Shown: one piece after another, positions 1-7,946 of the stretch
Numbering within the stretch: position 1 is the stretch's first letter
How the letters are laid out: each line of letters opens with the position of its first letter
Assembly: GCA_902551735.1 (NCBI GenBank)
Contig: CACDEK010000003.1
Span: 1 to 38,947 of the forward strand
Source of the DNA: an uncultured Pelagibacteraceae bacterium
GTDB taxonomy: Bacteria > Pseudomonadota > Alphaproteobacteria > Pelagibacterales > Pelagibacteraceae
Reading direction: 5' to 3'
Length of the DNA: 38,947 nt
Program-made: the position numbers and the translations under genes
The notes under the pieces: generated by a model
Database searches by the model: none
What the model was told of the DNA's origin: nothing
Seen by the model: only the letters and a program-made list of their open reading frames with translations

Positions 1-673
1 GTGTATACATTTTGCCTAATACCTGCTTAACATTTGTACCAATATAGCTTTGTATTACAAATCCAATTCTTCTATCTCTACTTTTATTTAAACCTGATCC
101 ATGGACAACTGCTGGGTGATGTAGAGACATTTGACCAGCTTCTAAAATAACCGGCTTTGTTTCATCGATAGGAACATTTTCGATAGTCTGGCCTCTGGTT
201 AATAGATTATTTTCATCAAATTTTTGATTATGTTTCTTAAGATTATTTTTATGAGATCCTGACCACATTCTCATACAACCATTTTCTTCATTAGAATCGG
301 TTACTGCGATCCATGCAGTTACCCAATTATATGGTTCTAAACCAATATATTTTGCATCTTGATGAAAACTTACAAATCCTTTTTCATTACCATTTTTAAT
401 AAATAGAGTTGTTCCGCAAGCTAAAATATTTTTTCCTATTATGCTTTCTACCGCATCTAAAACTTTTGAGTTATGAACAACTTTATCAAATACAGGAGAA
501 ATTAAATGAACATAATTTCTACCAATTCCATCTAGCTCGTTTGGCCAATTACTTTCAATGTTCTCTATCTCTTTTCTTATTTCGTAAGCTTGTTCTTTTG
601 AAAGAACATCTATCGGACTAACGAAACCTTCTTTGTTATATTTTTTTATTTGATGTGATGATAAGTTGAACAC
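1..673 (-). CDS. Phytanoyl-CoA dioxygenase (PhyH) family protein, partial (C-terminus beyond window)
   Basis: This reading frame is missing from the ORF track because it starts with GTG and runs off the window edge. Translating the minus strand gives MFNLSSHQIKKYNKEGFVSP at the N-terminus, an internal FHQDAKYIG segment (the HxD iron-binding pair) and, later, SLHHPAVVHGSGLNKSRDRR, which carries the distal His and the Arg expected to hold 2-oxoglutarate. That is the standard layout of PhyH-type Fe(II)/2-oxoglutarate oxygenases; about 224 codons are visible. The GTG shares its first base with the TAG stop of the upstream permease (TAGTG), so translation is probably coupled to the amino-acid importer. 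The substrate is unknown; the family hydroxylates diverse small molecules, and co-transcription suggests something imported by the neighbouring transporter. Confidence 0.85.
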   Translation of the reverse strand, partial: MFNLSSHQIKKYNKEGFVSPIDVLSKEQAYEIRKEIENIESNWPNELDGIGRNYVHLISPVFDKVVHNSKVLDAVESIIGKNILACGTTLFIKNGNEKGFVSFHQDAKYIGLEPYNWVTAWIAVTDSNEENGCMRMWSGSHKNNLKKHNQKFDENNLLTRGQTIENVPIDETKPVILEAGQMSLHHPAVVHGSGLNKSRDRRIGFVIQSYIGTNVKQVLGKMYT

Positions 674-1350
674 TATTGATAATTATATTTTTTCTCAAGA
701 TATTTTATTAAGCTATGAACAATAAAAGTCATAAATAAGTAAATACCGCCCGCTACAACAAATACTTCTATAGGTTTAAAAGTTGTAGAAATAATATATT
801 TTGCAACTCCAGTAAGATCCATTAATGTAACTGTGCTTGCCAAAGAAGTTCCTTTGAGCATTAATATTATTTCATTACCATAAGCTGGTAATGATTGCCT
901 GATAGCTATCGGTATTTGAATTTTATAAAAAATAATTTTATTTGAAATACCCAAACTTTTTCCAGCTTCTATAAAACCTGGTTTTATTGTTTGAAATGCT
1001 GATCTCAAGATTTCAGACGTGTAGGCACCTGTATTTAATGCAAATGCAATAATTGCACACCAATAAGGTTCTTTTAATATAACCCATAATGCTGTTGATC
1101 TTAAATATTCTATCTGGCCTAATCCAAAATAAATAATGAATATTTGCACTAATAGTGGTGTCCCTCTAAATATATAAGAATAACCATAAGCAAATTTGTT
1201 TATAATTGGGTTTTTATTCATTCTTAAAATCGCAAATAAAAGTCCAATAAATAATCCAAAAAATAGTGATGCTGATAATAATTTTAAAGTAATAACAGTA
1301 GCATTAAGCAACTTTGGAAAACTAGTAATCATTAATTCAAAATCCATCAA
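673..1350 (-). CDS. Polar amino-acid/opine ABC transporter permease (HisM/OccM-like)
   Basis: Inner-membrane permease of 225 residues, the usual length for HisM/OccM-type subunits. It has several hydrophobic segments and the cytoplasmic EAA loop (EAGKSLGISNKIIFYKIQIP), which docks on the ATPase. It overlaps the upstream permease by four bases (ATGA) and shares one base with the downstream PhyH gene, so all are one transcription unit with the binding protein at 2084-2938. The ATPase subunit is not in the window. Substrate class (basic amino acids or opine-like compounds) is inferred from the binding protein's resemblance to the HisJ/ArgT/OccT group; an exact substrate cannot be read from sequence. 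Confidence 0.88.
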   Translation of the reverse strand: MMDFELMITSFPKLLNATVITLKLLSASLFFGLFIGLLFAILRMNKNPIINKFAYGYSYIFRGTPLLVQIFIIYFGLGQIEYLRSTALWVILKEPYWCAIIAFALNTGAYTSEILRSAFQTIKPGFIEAGKSLGISNKIIFYKIQIPIAIRQSLPAYGNEIILMLKGTSLASTVTLMDLTGVAKYIISTTFKPIEVFVVAGGIYLFMTFIVHSLIKYLEKKYNYQ

Positions 1351-2039
1351 TAGCCTCTACTATATTTAACTTCTAACCTGTTTATTAACTTCATACTAAG
1401 ATATGTTAGCAGCAAATATAAAACTGCTGCAAATGAGTAAAAAAATAAAGGATCTCTTGTTGATCCTGCCGCTATATAAGATTGTCTCATTATTTCTACT
1501 AATCCCGTAACAGAAATAAGAGATGTATCTTTTAAAGTTATTTGCCAAACATTGCTCAAATTTGGAATTGCCAGTCTTAACATTTGTGGCAAAATAACTT
1601 TATAAAATTGTATATGCTTTTTTATTCCTAAAACTTTTGAGGCTTCAAATTGACCTTTGTCTATTGATTGAATTGCACCTCTAAATACTTCTGTAGAATA
1701 AGCTCCTGATATAATTCCAATTGCAAATGAACCTGTGATAAAAGCATTGATTTCAATATATTCAAAATATCCAAACATAGATGCCACAAACATGATTGCT
1801 CCACTTCCTCCAAAGAAAAATAAATAAATCACAAGAAGTTCTGGAACACCTCTAATTACAGTTGTATAAAAATTTCCAATTAAATTAAGTGTTTTATATT
1901 TAGATAATTTTAACGGTGTAAAAATTAGTGCAAAAAGAAAACCAATTATCATTGCTGTAACAGATACAGCTAAGGTCATTAGGGTTGCATAAAAAAGCTC
2001 ATCACCCCAACCAGTTTTTCCAAATGCTAGAAGTTCCAT
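1347..2039 (-). CDS. Polar amino-acid/opine ABC transporter permease (HisQ/OccQ-like)
   Basis: Permease of 230 residues with the TLMTLAVSVTAM first helix typical of HisQ-type subunits, an RGVPELLVIYL segment and an EAA loop (EASKVLGIKKHIQFYKVILP). It pairs with the HisM-like permease at 673-1350, which it overlaps by four bases. The ATG lies only two bases beyond the base of a 15-bp hairpin (2042-2075) that occupies the region where a Shine-Dalgarno sequence would sit. Its translation or transcript level is therefore probably lowered relative to the binding protein. Confidence 0.88.
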   Translation of the reverse strand: MELLAFGKTGWGDELFYATLMTLAVSVTAMIIGFLFALIFTPLKLSKYKTLNLIGNFYTTVIRGVPELLVIYLFFFGGSGAIMFVASMFGYFEYIEINAFITGSFAIGIISGAYSTEVFRGAIQSIDKGQFEASKVLGIKKHIQFYKVILPQMLRLAIPNLSNVWQITLKDTSLISVTGLVEIMRQSYIAAGSTRDPLFFYSFAAVLYLLLTYLSMKLINRLEVKYSRGY

Positions 2040-2041
2040 AC

Positions 2042-2075
2042 AGATTGGCGACTATATATTATAGTCGCCAAATCT
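2042..2075 (-). promoter_or_regulatory. Intra-operon hairpin between binding-protein and permease genes
   Basis: The inverted repeat AGATTGGCGACTATA / TATAGTCGCCAAATCT forms a stem of about 15 bp with one bulged A and a three-base loop. It is much more GC-rich than its surroundings. It follows the stop of the binding-protein gene and ends two bases before the permease ATG. There is no U-tract after it on the minus strand, so it looks less like a terminator than an mRNA 3'-end stabiliser or translation block. Such structures are known in periplasmic-binding-protein operons, where they allow excess binding protein. Confidence 0.75.
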
Positions 2076-2083
2076 AAAATTAA

Positions 2084-2938
2084 TTACATAGAAGCGTCAA
2101 AGCCGAACCATTTAATAGCAATTCTACTAATTTCTCCATTTTTTCTTGCTTTATCAATGGCTTTGTTAAATTTCGCTAAAAGTTCAGCATCTCTTTGACC
2201 AATAGCGTCATCTCCACCTTGTCTAAGACCAACTCCAACTCCGTTACCAAAAGCTCCACCAGAAAATGTTGGACCAACTAGAACAACAGGTTTTCCAGAT
2301 TTTTCAGCATAATCAGTAAATGCAACAGCGGCAGCAAGTGCAGCGTCACATCTTCCAGAAGCTAAATCTAAGTTTACTTCATCTTGAGTTTTGTAAGTTC
2401 TAACATTTACACTTCCTACATCACCAGAGTCTAAAAAGTTTTGGTGAATAGTTGCTGTTTGAACACAAACAGTTTTTCCAGCTAGAGCGCCTGTTAAAGT
2501 TTTTAGAGCACTTTTAACATCTGAACCACCTAAAGATAAATTTATACCTGATGGTGTATCCATTCCTTCTAAACTAGATCCTTTCATTACAGCTAATTGA
2601 GCAACTTCATCTGCATAACCTTGTGAGAAAGTTATTGTCTTTTGTCTTTCAGCAGTAATTGACATACCAGCCATTATTGCATCAAACTTTCTCATCAATA
2701 ATGCTGGAATCATTCCATCCCAATCTTGTTCAACAATTGTGCATTGTTGTCCAATGTATCTACAAAGTGTCCAAGCTAATTCAACCTCAAAACCAATTAG
2801 TTTACCTGAAGCATCTTTCGAATTCCACGGAGGATAAGCGCCCTCAGTTCCAATTCTAATTTTATCAGATGCATAAACATTTCCGATAATTAAAATAGAA
2901 GCCAGAACTGAAAAAATAGTTTTTTTGAATATATTCAT
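2084..2938 (-). CDS. Polar amino-acid/opine ABC transporter substrate-binding protein (HisJ/ArgT/OccT-like)
   Basis: Periplasmic binding protein of 284 residues. An N-terminal signal peptide (MNIFKKTIFSVLASILIIGNVYA) precedes the SBP_bac_3 signature IRIGTEGAYPPWN and a GFEVELAWTLCRYI segment. The MIPALLMRKFDAIMAGMSIT stretch is typical of the lysine/arginine/ornithine/octopine group. The start is supported by AGGAGA six bases upstream of ATG. It is the first gene of the importer operon and is separated from the permeases by a strong hairpin. Likely ligands are arginine, ornithine or lysine-type amino acids; this would suit the neighbouring polyamine gene, but that link is inference. Confidence 0.9.
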   Translation of the reverse strand: MNIFKKTIFSVLASILIIGNVYASDKIRIGTEGAYPPWNSKDASGKLIGFEVELAWTLCRYIGQQCTIVEQDWDGMIPALLMRKFDAIMAGMSITAERQKTITFSQGYADEVAQLAVMKGSSLEGMDTPSGINLSLGGSDVKSALKTLTGALAGKTVCVQTATIHQNFLDSGDVGSVNVRTYKTQDEVNLDLASGRCDAALAAAVAFTDYAEKSGKPVVLVGPTFSGGAFGNGVGVGLRQGGDDAIGQRDAELLAKFNKAIDKARKNGEISRIAIKWFGFDASM

Positions 2939-2998
2939 TATTTTCTCCTATAATTAAAAAAAATATTATTTCACAAAAAACGAGATTAAAAAAGAAAA

Positions 2999-4042
2999 TT
3001 AATTGTTTATTGAAGATGAAAAATTCCAGGCACAATCAAAACTTGGTATATAAACCCTATCTAAAGTTGTATTTCCAAAGTTTTTATTAAAAACTTTAAG
3101 CCAACTATCTACCTGTTTTGGTTTTTTATCAAGACTGCCTACCTGAGCTGTTATAACTCCATTGGGTTTAAGAATTCTTTTAAGTGATTTCATATTTTTT
3201 GCAGCTAGATCTATACAATATTGGTCATCATTCAAATCAACAAAAATTTTATCATATCTATTATCCTCTATTGATTTTATACTTTCAAAAGCATCTCCCC
3301 ATATACATTTTACAGAATTTTTTTCTGTAGCTTTATTTCCAACTTTGCTTAAGTATTTGTTGCACACCTCAACAACTTCAGGATCTAATTCAAACCAATC
3401 AATAAAATCAAATCCTTTTAAAATACATTCTCTAGCAACTCCTCCATCGCCTCCACCTATAATTGCTGCCTTATCTTTTGATTTATTTAATTTTAATCCA
3501 GAGTTAACAAAAGTCGAACTATATAAATGCTCATCATTTGACGCGACTTGTAATTCGTTGTCAATAAATAATGATTTTCCAAATTGTTCTAAATCAAGTA
3601 TTTCAATATGCTGTCCTACTTTAGAAGTAAAATCTTCAAGTACATTATTAACAATGTAATATTTTTTTAATCCTGGAGAACTATAAATATCATCATAAAG
3701 AGTTACTGTATCTCTATTAAATTCTTTTTTAACAATTCTTTTATGTTCAATTTCTTTTTTTATAATATCTATTGCAACAGAAGGAGAAACTTTACCACAA
3801 GTAAAAAAGTCAAAACTTATAATTCCATTTTCTGGAAAAGTATGAAAACTAATATGGCTTTCGGCTAATAATGCTACCAACGTAAATCCTTGTGGTTCAA
3901 ATTTATGTTTTGAAATTTCAAGAACCACAACTTTTGCTTTTTTTGCAATTTTATATACCAGTTTTTCATAAAAAGATGGTGTGTACTCTTTTTTAACACC
4001 AATAATATCTATTGTAATATGCTCTCCTACCTTTTTAACCAT
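2999..4042 (-). CDS. speDE: Fused S-adenosylmethionine decarboxylase-spermidine synthase
   Basis: The N-terminal ~115 residues are a prokaryotic SpeD: LAESHISFHTFPE holds the self-cleavage site (Glu61-Ser62, Ser becoming the pyruvoyl cofactor), followed by FDFFTCG with the conserved Cys82. Residues ~115-347 are an aminopropyltransferase with the decarboxylated-AdoMet-binding motif GGGDGGVARE (196-205). One polypeptide would therefore make decarboxylated AdoMet and use it to convert putrescine to spermidine, releasing methylthioadenosine. Such fusions have been described, including in SAR11. The usual YHE after DExxY in spermidine synthases is YSS here, so diamine specificity may differ. No ornithine or arginine decarboxylase is in the window. 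It is divergent from the aldolase-dehydrogenase fusion. Confidence 0.92.
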   Translation of the reverse strand: MVKKVGEHITIDIIGVKKEYTPSFYEKLVYKIAKKAKVVVLEISKHKFEPQGFTLVALLAESHISFHTFPENGIISFDFFTCGKVSPSVAIDIIKKEIEHKRIVKKEFNRDTVTLYDDIYSSPGLKKYYIVNNVLEDFTSKVGQHIEILDLEQFGKSLFIDNELQVASNDEHLYSSTFVNSGLKLNKSKDKAAIIGGGDGGVARECILKGFDFIDWFELDPEVVEVCNKYLSKVGNKATEKNSVKCIWGDAFESIKSIEDNRYDKIFVDLNDDQYCIDLAAKNMKSLKRILKPNGVITAQVGSLDKKPKQVDSWLKVFNKNFGNTTLDRVYIPSFDCAWNFSSSINN

Positions 4043-4122
4043 TATAAATTCTCCCGATTCTTATTTAAATATAGCTAAACAAATTTTTTTGCTTCTTTCA
4101 AATAAAAAACTGCTATAAAACT

Positions 4123-4131
4123 TTATCCACA
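4123..4131 (+). promoter_or_regulatory. DnaA-box-like 9-mer TTATCCACA
   Basis: A perfect match to the strong DnaA box lies in the 101-base divergent spacer between speDE and the aldolase-dehydrogenase gene, 12 bases before the TTG start. A second perfect copy in the same orientation lies upstream of guaC (9399-9407). The motif is seen directly; a regulatory role is inference, and the copy overlaps the start of the Shine-Dalgarno region. Confidence 0.4.
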
Positions 4132-4143
4132 AGGAAGAGAATT

Positions 4144-6177
4144 TTGAAAAATAATTGGTCAAACTCAGAAGCTAAAAAATATATTAAAAAATATAGAACT
4201 CTAGGGCATTCCAAGGATATGGCACTTCGCGTCTATACAACAAGATTATTAGGCAGAAATAGTGAATTAGTACTTCATGGTGGGGGCAATACATCTGTAA
4301 AAACAACATTAAAAGACATAGATGGAAAAAAATATGATGTTCTTTGCGTTAAAGGCAGTGGTTGGGATATGGCAGAAATAGAACCTGAAGGGTTGCCAGC
4401 TGTAAAACTAAAACCTTTACTATCTTTAAAAAATAAAAAATATTTATCTGACGAAGATATGGTTAGTTATCAAAAAAGAAATTTAATCAATATTAAATCT
4501 CCTAATCCATCTGTTGAAACATTTTTACATGCCTTTCTACCATTTAAATTTGTAGATCATACTCACTCAGATGCAATTATGAATGTAACTAACAGACCTG
4601 GAGGTTTAAATTTTTGCAAAAAAATATTTGGAAGTAAGGTCAACATCGTTCCATACGTTATGCCAGGTTTTGGTTTAGCACAAAAAATAAATGAGGTTTA
4701 TTCAAAAAATCCAAATATAAATTGCTTAATTTTAATGAACCACGGAATATTTACTTTTGCTGATAACGCTAAAGATGCTTATGGTTTAATGATCAAGTAT
4801 GTAACTCAAGCAGAAAAAGCTATTAAAAAACTTAAATCAAAAAAAATAAAACAAGTAAAAAAATATTCTACAAAATTTAATCCATATGAGGTTGCCCCAA
4901 TAATAAGAGGTTTGTTGTCTGAAAACAAAGATCAAAAATTCATAATAAACTATAGAATTAATCAAAAATTAAAATATTTCATTAATGGAAAAAATGTAAA
5001 ATCTTATTCATCAAAAGGAACTGCAACACCTGACCATGTCATAAGAGTAAAACCTTTTCCTTTAGTAATAACTCCAAAAAAAAATTCGTCTGTTGATGAA
5101 TTTAAATTAACTGCAAAAAAAGCTTTTCAGAATTACAGAAAAAAATATGTCAATTACTTCAATATAAATAAAAAAAAGGTTAAAGGAAAAAAAATAATGT
5201 TGGATACTTCACCTAGAGTTATTCTAGTTCAAAATTTGGGAATGTTTAGCGTTGGTAAAGATTTAAAATCAGCAAGAATAGCCGGGGATCTTACTGAGAC
5301 AAATGCTAAGGTTATTTCGTCCGTTGAAGAGACTTCTAAATATAAATTTATTCCTGAAAAGGATTTATTTGATGTTGAATATTGGTCTTTAGAACAAGCA
5401 AAAATTAAAAAAACAAAAAAACTTCTTGAAGGAAACGTTGTTGTTATAACAGGAAGTACAGGCACTATAGGTTTTGAAACTTACAAAATGTTTAAAAATT
5501 ATGGAGCCGAAGTAGTTCTTCTTGATTTTAATCAAGAAAAAATAAAAGAATTGCAGTCTAAAATAAAAGATACTTGTATATATTGTGATGTAACTAACAA
5601 AAGAAGCGTAAAAAATGCCTTTAAAAAAATATGTGAAAAATTTGGTGGAATCGATATTCTAATTTCAAATGCTGGAAATGCACCAAGTGGTACAATAGGC
5701 GAGATAAGCGATGATTTATTAAGAAAAAGTTTTGAGGTTAACTTTTTTTCTCATCAAAATTGTGCTTCTGAAGCTGTTAAAATAATGAAAAAGCAAAATA
5801 TAAATGGATGTTTGCTTTTTAATATTTCAAAACAATCAGTAAATCCTGGTAAAAATTTCGGACCGTATGGTCTGCCAAAATCTGCTTTGTTGAGCCTTTG
5901 TAAGCAATATGCTGTAGATTATGGATCTTACGGAATCAGATCAAATGGAATTAATGCAGATAGAATAAAAAGTGGTTTGATGACAGAAAAAATGATTAAA
6001 AATAGAGCTAAAGCTCGAGCTGTAACTACCGAAGATTACATGAAGGGAAATTTATTATTAAATGAAGTTAAGGCAGAAGATGTTGCAAAGGCTTTTTTTC
6101 ATTTAGCTACTTCAAAAAAAACTACCGGTGCAGTACTTACAGTGGATGGAGGTAATATAGCCGCATCTTTAAGATAA
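4144..6177 (+). CDS. Bifunctional class II aldolase / short-chain dehydrogenase fusion
   Basis: Residues ~20-240 form a class II (fuculose/rhamnulose-1-phosphate type) aldolase: HGGGNTS for phosphate binding, catalytic Glu125 in SVETFLHA, and zinc ligands His139, His141 (HTH) and His200 (NHG). Residues ~430-677 form a short-chain dehydrogenase with TGSTGTIG (436-443), SNAGNA, and the Ser562-Tyr575-Lys579 triad. The 677-residue length and layout match the RhaD/RhaEW-type fusion, which splits a ketose-1-phosphate into DHAP plus an aldehyde and then oxidises or reduces the aldehyde. The start is TTG, supported by AAGGAAGAG just upstream. No rhamnose kinase or isomerase is nearby. Instead it lies among speDE, mtnA and mtnP, so 5-methylthioribulose-1-phosphate or 5-deoxyribulose-1-phosphate are attractive substrates. 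Fold and chemistry are confident; substrate is inferred. Confidence 0.88.
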   Translation: MKNNWSNSEAKKYIKKYRTLGHSKDMALRVYTTRLLGRNSELVLHGGGNTSVKTTLKDIDGKKYDVLCVKGSGWDMAEIEPEGLPAVKLKPLLSLKNKKYLSDEDMVSYQKRNLINIKSPNPSVETFLHAFLPFKFVDHTHSDAIMNVTNRPGGLNFCKKIFGSKVNIVPYVMPGFGLAQKINEVYSKNPNINCLILMNHGIFTFADNAKDAYGLMIKYVTQAEKAIKKLKSKKIKQVKKYSTKFNPYEVAPIIRGLLSENKDQKFIINYRINQKLKYFINGKNVKSYSSKGTATPDHVIRVKPFPLVITPKKNSSVDEFKLTAKKAFQNYRKKYVNYFNINKKKVKGKKIMLDTSPRVILVQNLGMFSVGKDLKSARIAGDLTETNAKVISSVEETSKYKFIPEKDLFDVEYWSLEQAKIKKTKKLLEGNVVVITGSTGTIGFETYKMFKNYGAEVVLLDFNQEKIKELQSKIKDTCIYCDVTNKRSVKNAFKKICEKFGGIDILISNAGNAPSGTIGEISDDLLRKSFEVNFFSHQNCASEAVKIMKKQNINGCLLFNISKQSVNPGKNFGPYGLPKSALLSLCKQYAVDYGSYGIRSNGINADRIKSGLMTEKMIKNRAKARAVTTEDYMKGNLLLNEVKAEDVAKAFFHLATSKKTTGAVLTVDGGNIAASLR

Positions 6178-6225
6178 TTTTTTATATTATCAATTTTTAT
6201 ATTCTTTATAACTTTATTCAAAATA

Positions 6226-6879
6226 TTAGAAATTATATGTTTTTTTTATTAAATTTTTTAAATCCTGATCAGGAATCTTAAAAAATAAATCATTTAAAAT
6301 TATTTTAAAAACTTCTTTAAAATGTTGAAATTCAGGTTTATTTGATACTTTATAAAAAATCATATCTGATAAATCAACTTCCATTTTTTTTTTATTATTT
6401 ACGGTTTTTATAAATGCTTTTAAATTTTTCAGCTCAGTTTCAAAAATTAAAAAATTTTTATCTTTTTTTTTCTTAGGATAAACTTTTGGTTTATAGTTAC
6501 TATTATTTTTCTTTGCTAATCCTACATTATCGTCAACAATATTATCTTTTTTATCATGAAATTCTAAATATAATTTTGCATTTTTTAAAATTACATAATC
6601 TATTTGAACTAAATTCGTAAATAACGATTTAAAATTATATTTTATTTTGATCTTATCTGCTTCAAAGACATTTTTATAAAAAAATTCATTATCATTTAAT
6701 ATCTCTACATAATTCAAAATAATTTCTTGATTTGAATAATTAATATCAATTTTTTTAATTAATAAATCCCTCTCTAGCCATTTAGAGAAACTAATAATAA
6801 ATAATCTAGAAAATATAGTTTTGCTTAAAAAAAAAAAAATTAAGATTGATAATATTGAAATTATAATAATTTTTTTCAT
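6226..6879 (-). CDS. Membrane-anchored unknown protein, AsmA-like in flavour
   Basis: I do not recognise a specific family. The 217-residue product starts with a strong hydrophobic segment (~3-25), probably an uncleaved anchor, then a lysine- and asparagine-rich extracytoplasmic part. The stretch ending QIDYVILKNAKLYLEFHD resembles the 'I-D-x-V-x-L-x-N' strand repeats at the start of AsmA/DUF748-type proteins, which are linked to envelope lipid transport. That similarity is by eye only. Its ATG overlaps the mtnA stop by four bases (ATGA), so it is translated from the mtnP-mtnA transcript. Its end faces the aldolase-dehydrogenase gene across about 48 bases. Confidence 0.7.
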   Translation of the reverse strand: MKKIIIISILSILIFFFLSKTIFSRLFIISFSKWLERDLLIKKIDINYSNQEIILNYVEILNDNEFFYKNVFEADKIKIKYNFKSLFTNLVQIDYVILKNAKLYLEFHDKKDNIVDDNVGLAKKNNSNYKPKVYPKKKKDKNFLIFETELKNLKAFIKTVNNKKKMEVDLSDMIFYKVSNKPEFQHFKEVFKIILNDLFFKIPDQDLKNLIKKTYNF

Positions 6880-7946
6880 TTAAATAGTTTTTGCAAGCCT
6901 TCTTTTGAAGCATCACAGACCCCTTTATCGGTTATTAGTCCGGTGACATATTTTGCTGGCGTAACATCAAATGCTAAATTCAAAACTTTACTTTTCTTTG
7001 GATAAATTGCTATTTTTTTGATATTTCCACTTTCATCTAAACCATTTAAATGAGATAATTCTTTTGAATTTCTTTCTTCAATCGGAATATCTTTGGAGTC
7101 TTTAATATTCCAATCAATTGTTGAACTTGGTAAAGCTACATAAAAAGGAATATTATTATCGTGAGCAGCTAAAGCTTTTAAATAAGTACCAATTTTATTA
7201 CAAACATCTCCGGTTGATAAAGTTCTATCTGTTCCAACAATGCACATATCAACCTCGCCTCTTTGCATTAAAATTCCTCCAGTATTATCTGCAATAATTG
7301 TATTGGGAATTTCTTCTTCATTTAACTCATATGAAGTTAAATTAGCTCCTTGATTCCTAGGTCTTGTTTCATCAACCCACACATGTACTGGTATTCCTTT
7401 TTTATGCGCATGATAAATTGGTGATGTTGCTGTGCCCCAATTTATTGTAGCAAGCCATCCAGCATTACAATGTGTTAAAATATTTACTGTATCTTTCTTT
7501 TTATTATAAATTTCTTCAATAATTTTTAATCCATTTAATCCGATATTTTGACAAAATTTTACGTCTTCTTCACAAATTTCTTTTGCTTCTTTTAATGCTA
7601 TATCCAAAATTTTATCACTATTTACTCCAGATAATTTTTTCATCATTCTATCTACAGCCCATTTAAGATTAATTGCTGTTGGTCTAGAATTTATTAAATC
7701 TTCTGCTGATGTTTTCAAAAATGATTGATCATTGTTTTCAAAAATAGCTAAAACTAATCCATAAGCAGCGGTAGCACCTATTAAAGGAGCTCCTCTAACT
7801 TCCATTATTTTAATAGAATTAATCGCATCTTTTACTGTTTTAAGATCCTTAATTATAAATTGATGTGGTAGTTTTGTTTGATCAATAATTTTTACAACAT
7901 TATTTTCAAACCAGATTGTACGATATTCTTTTCCTTCTATTTTCAT
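6876..7946 (-). CDS. mtnA: S-methyl-5-thioribose-1-phosphate isomerase
   Basis: MtnA converts methylthioribose-1-phosphate to methylthioribulose-1-phosphate in methylthioadenosine salvage. The 356-residue product carries family signatures MEVRGAPLIGATAAYG, THCNAGWLA (the catalytic Cys is in this motif), DNTGGILM and the GTDR segment. It overlaps mtnP upstream by four bases and the anchored unknown protein downstream by four bases. The later universal methionine-salvage genes (mtnB, mtnC, mtnD) are not in this window. Members of this family can also act on 5-deoxyribose-1-phosphate. Confidence 0.95.
   Translation of the reverse strand: MKIEGKEYRTIWFENNVVKIIDQTKLPHQFIIKDLKTVKDAINSIKIMEVRGAPLIGATAAYGLVLAIFENNDQSFLKTSAEDLINSRPTAINLKWAVDRMMKKLSGVNSDKILDIALKEAKEICEEDVKFCQNIGLNGLKIIEEIYNKKKDTVNILTHCNAGWLATINWGTATSPIYHAHKKGIPVHVWVDETRPRNQGANLTSYELNEEEIPNTIIADNTGGILMQRGEVDMCIVGTDRTLSTGDVCNKIGTYLKALAAHDNNIPFYVALPSSTIDWNIKDSKDIPIEERNSKELSHLNGLDESGNIKKIAIYPKKSKVLNLAFDVTPAKYVTGLITDKGVCDASKEGLQKLFK

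Noticed and set aside
3162-3659. Plus-strand ORF of 165 residues antisense to speDE
   Set aside because: It has no recognisable motif and lies fully inside a clearly coding gene; Ser/Phe-rich shadow.
4144-6177. Rhamnose catabolism as the role of the aldolase-dehydrogenase fusion
   Set aside because: The fold fits, but no rhamnose isomerase, kinase or transporter is nearby, so I do not assign a rha gene symbol.
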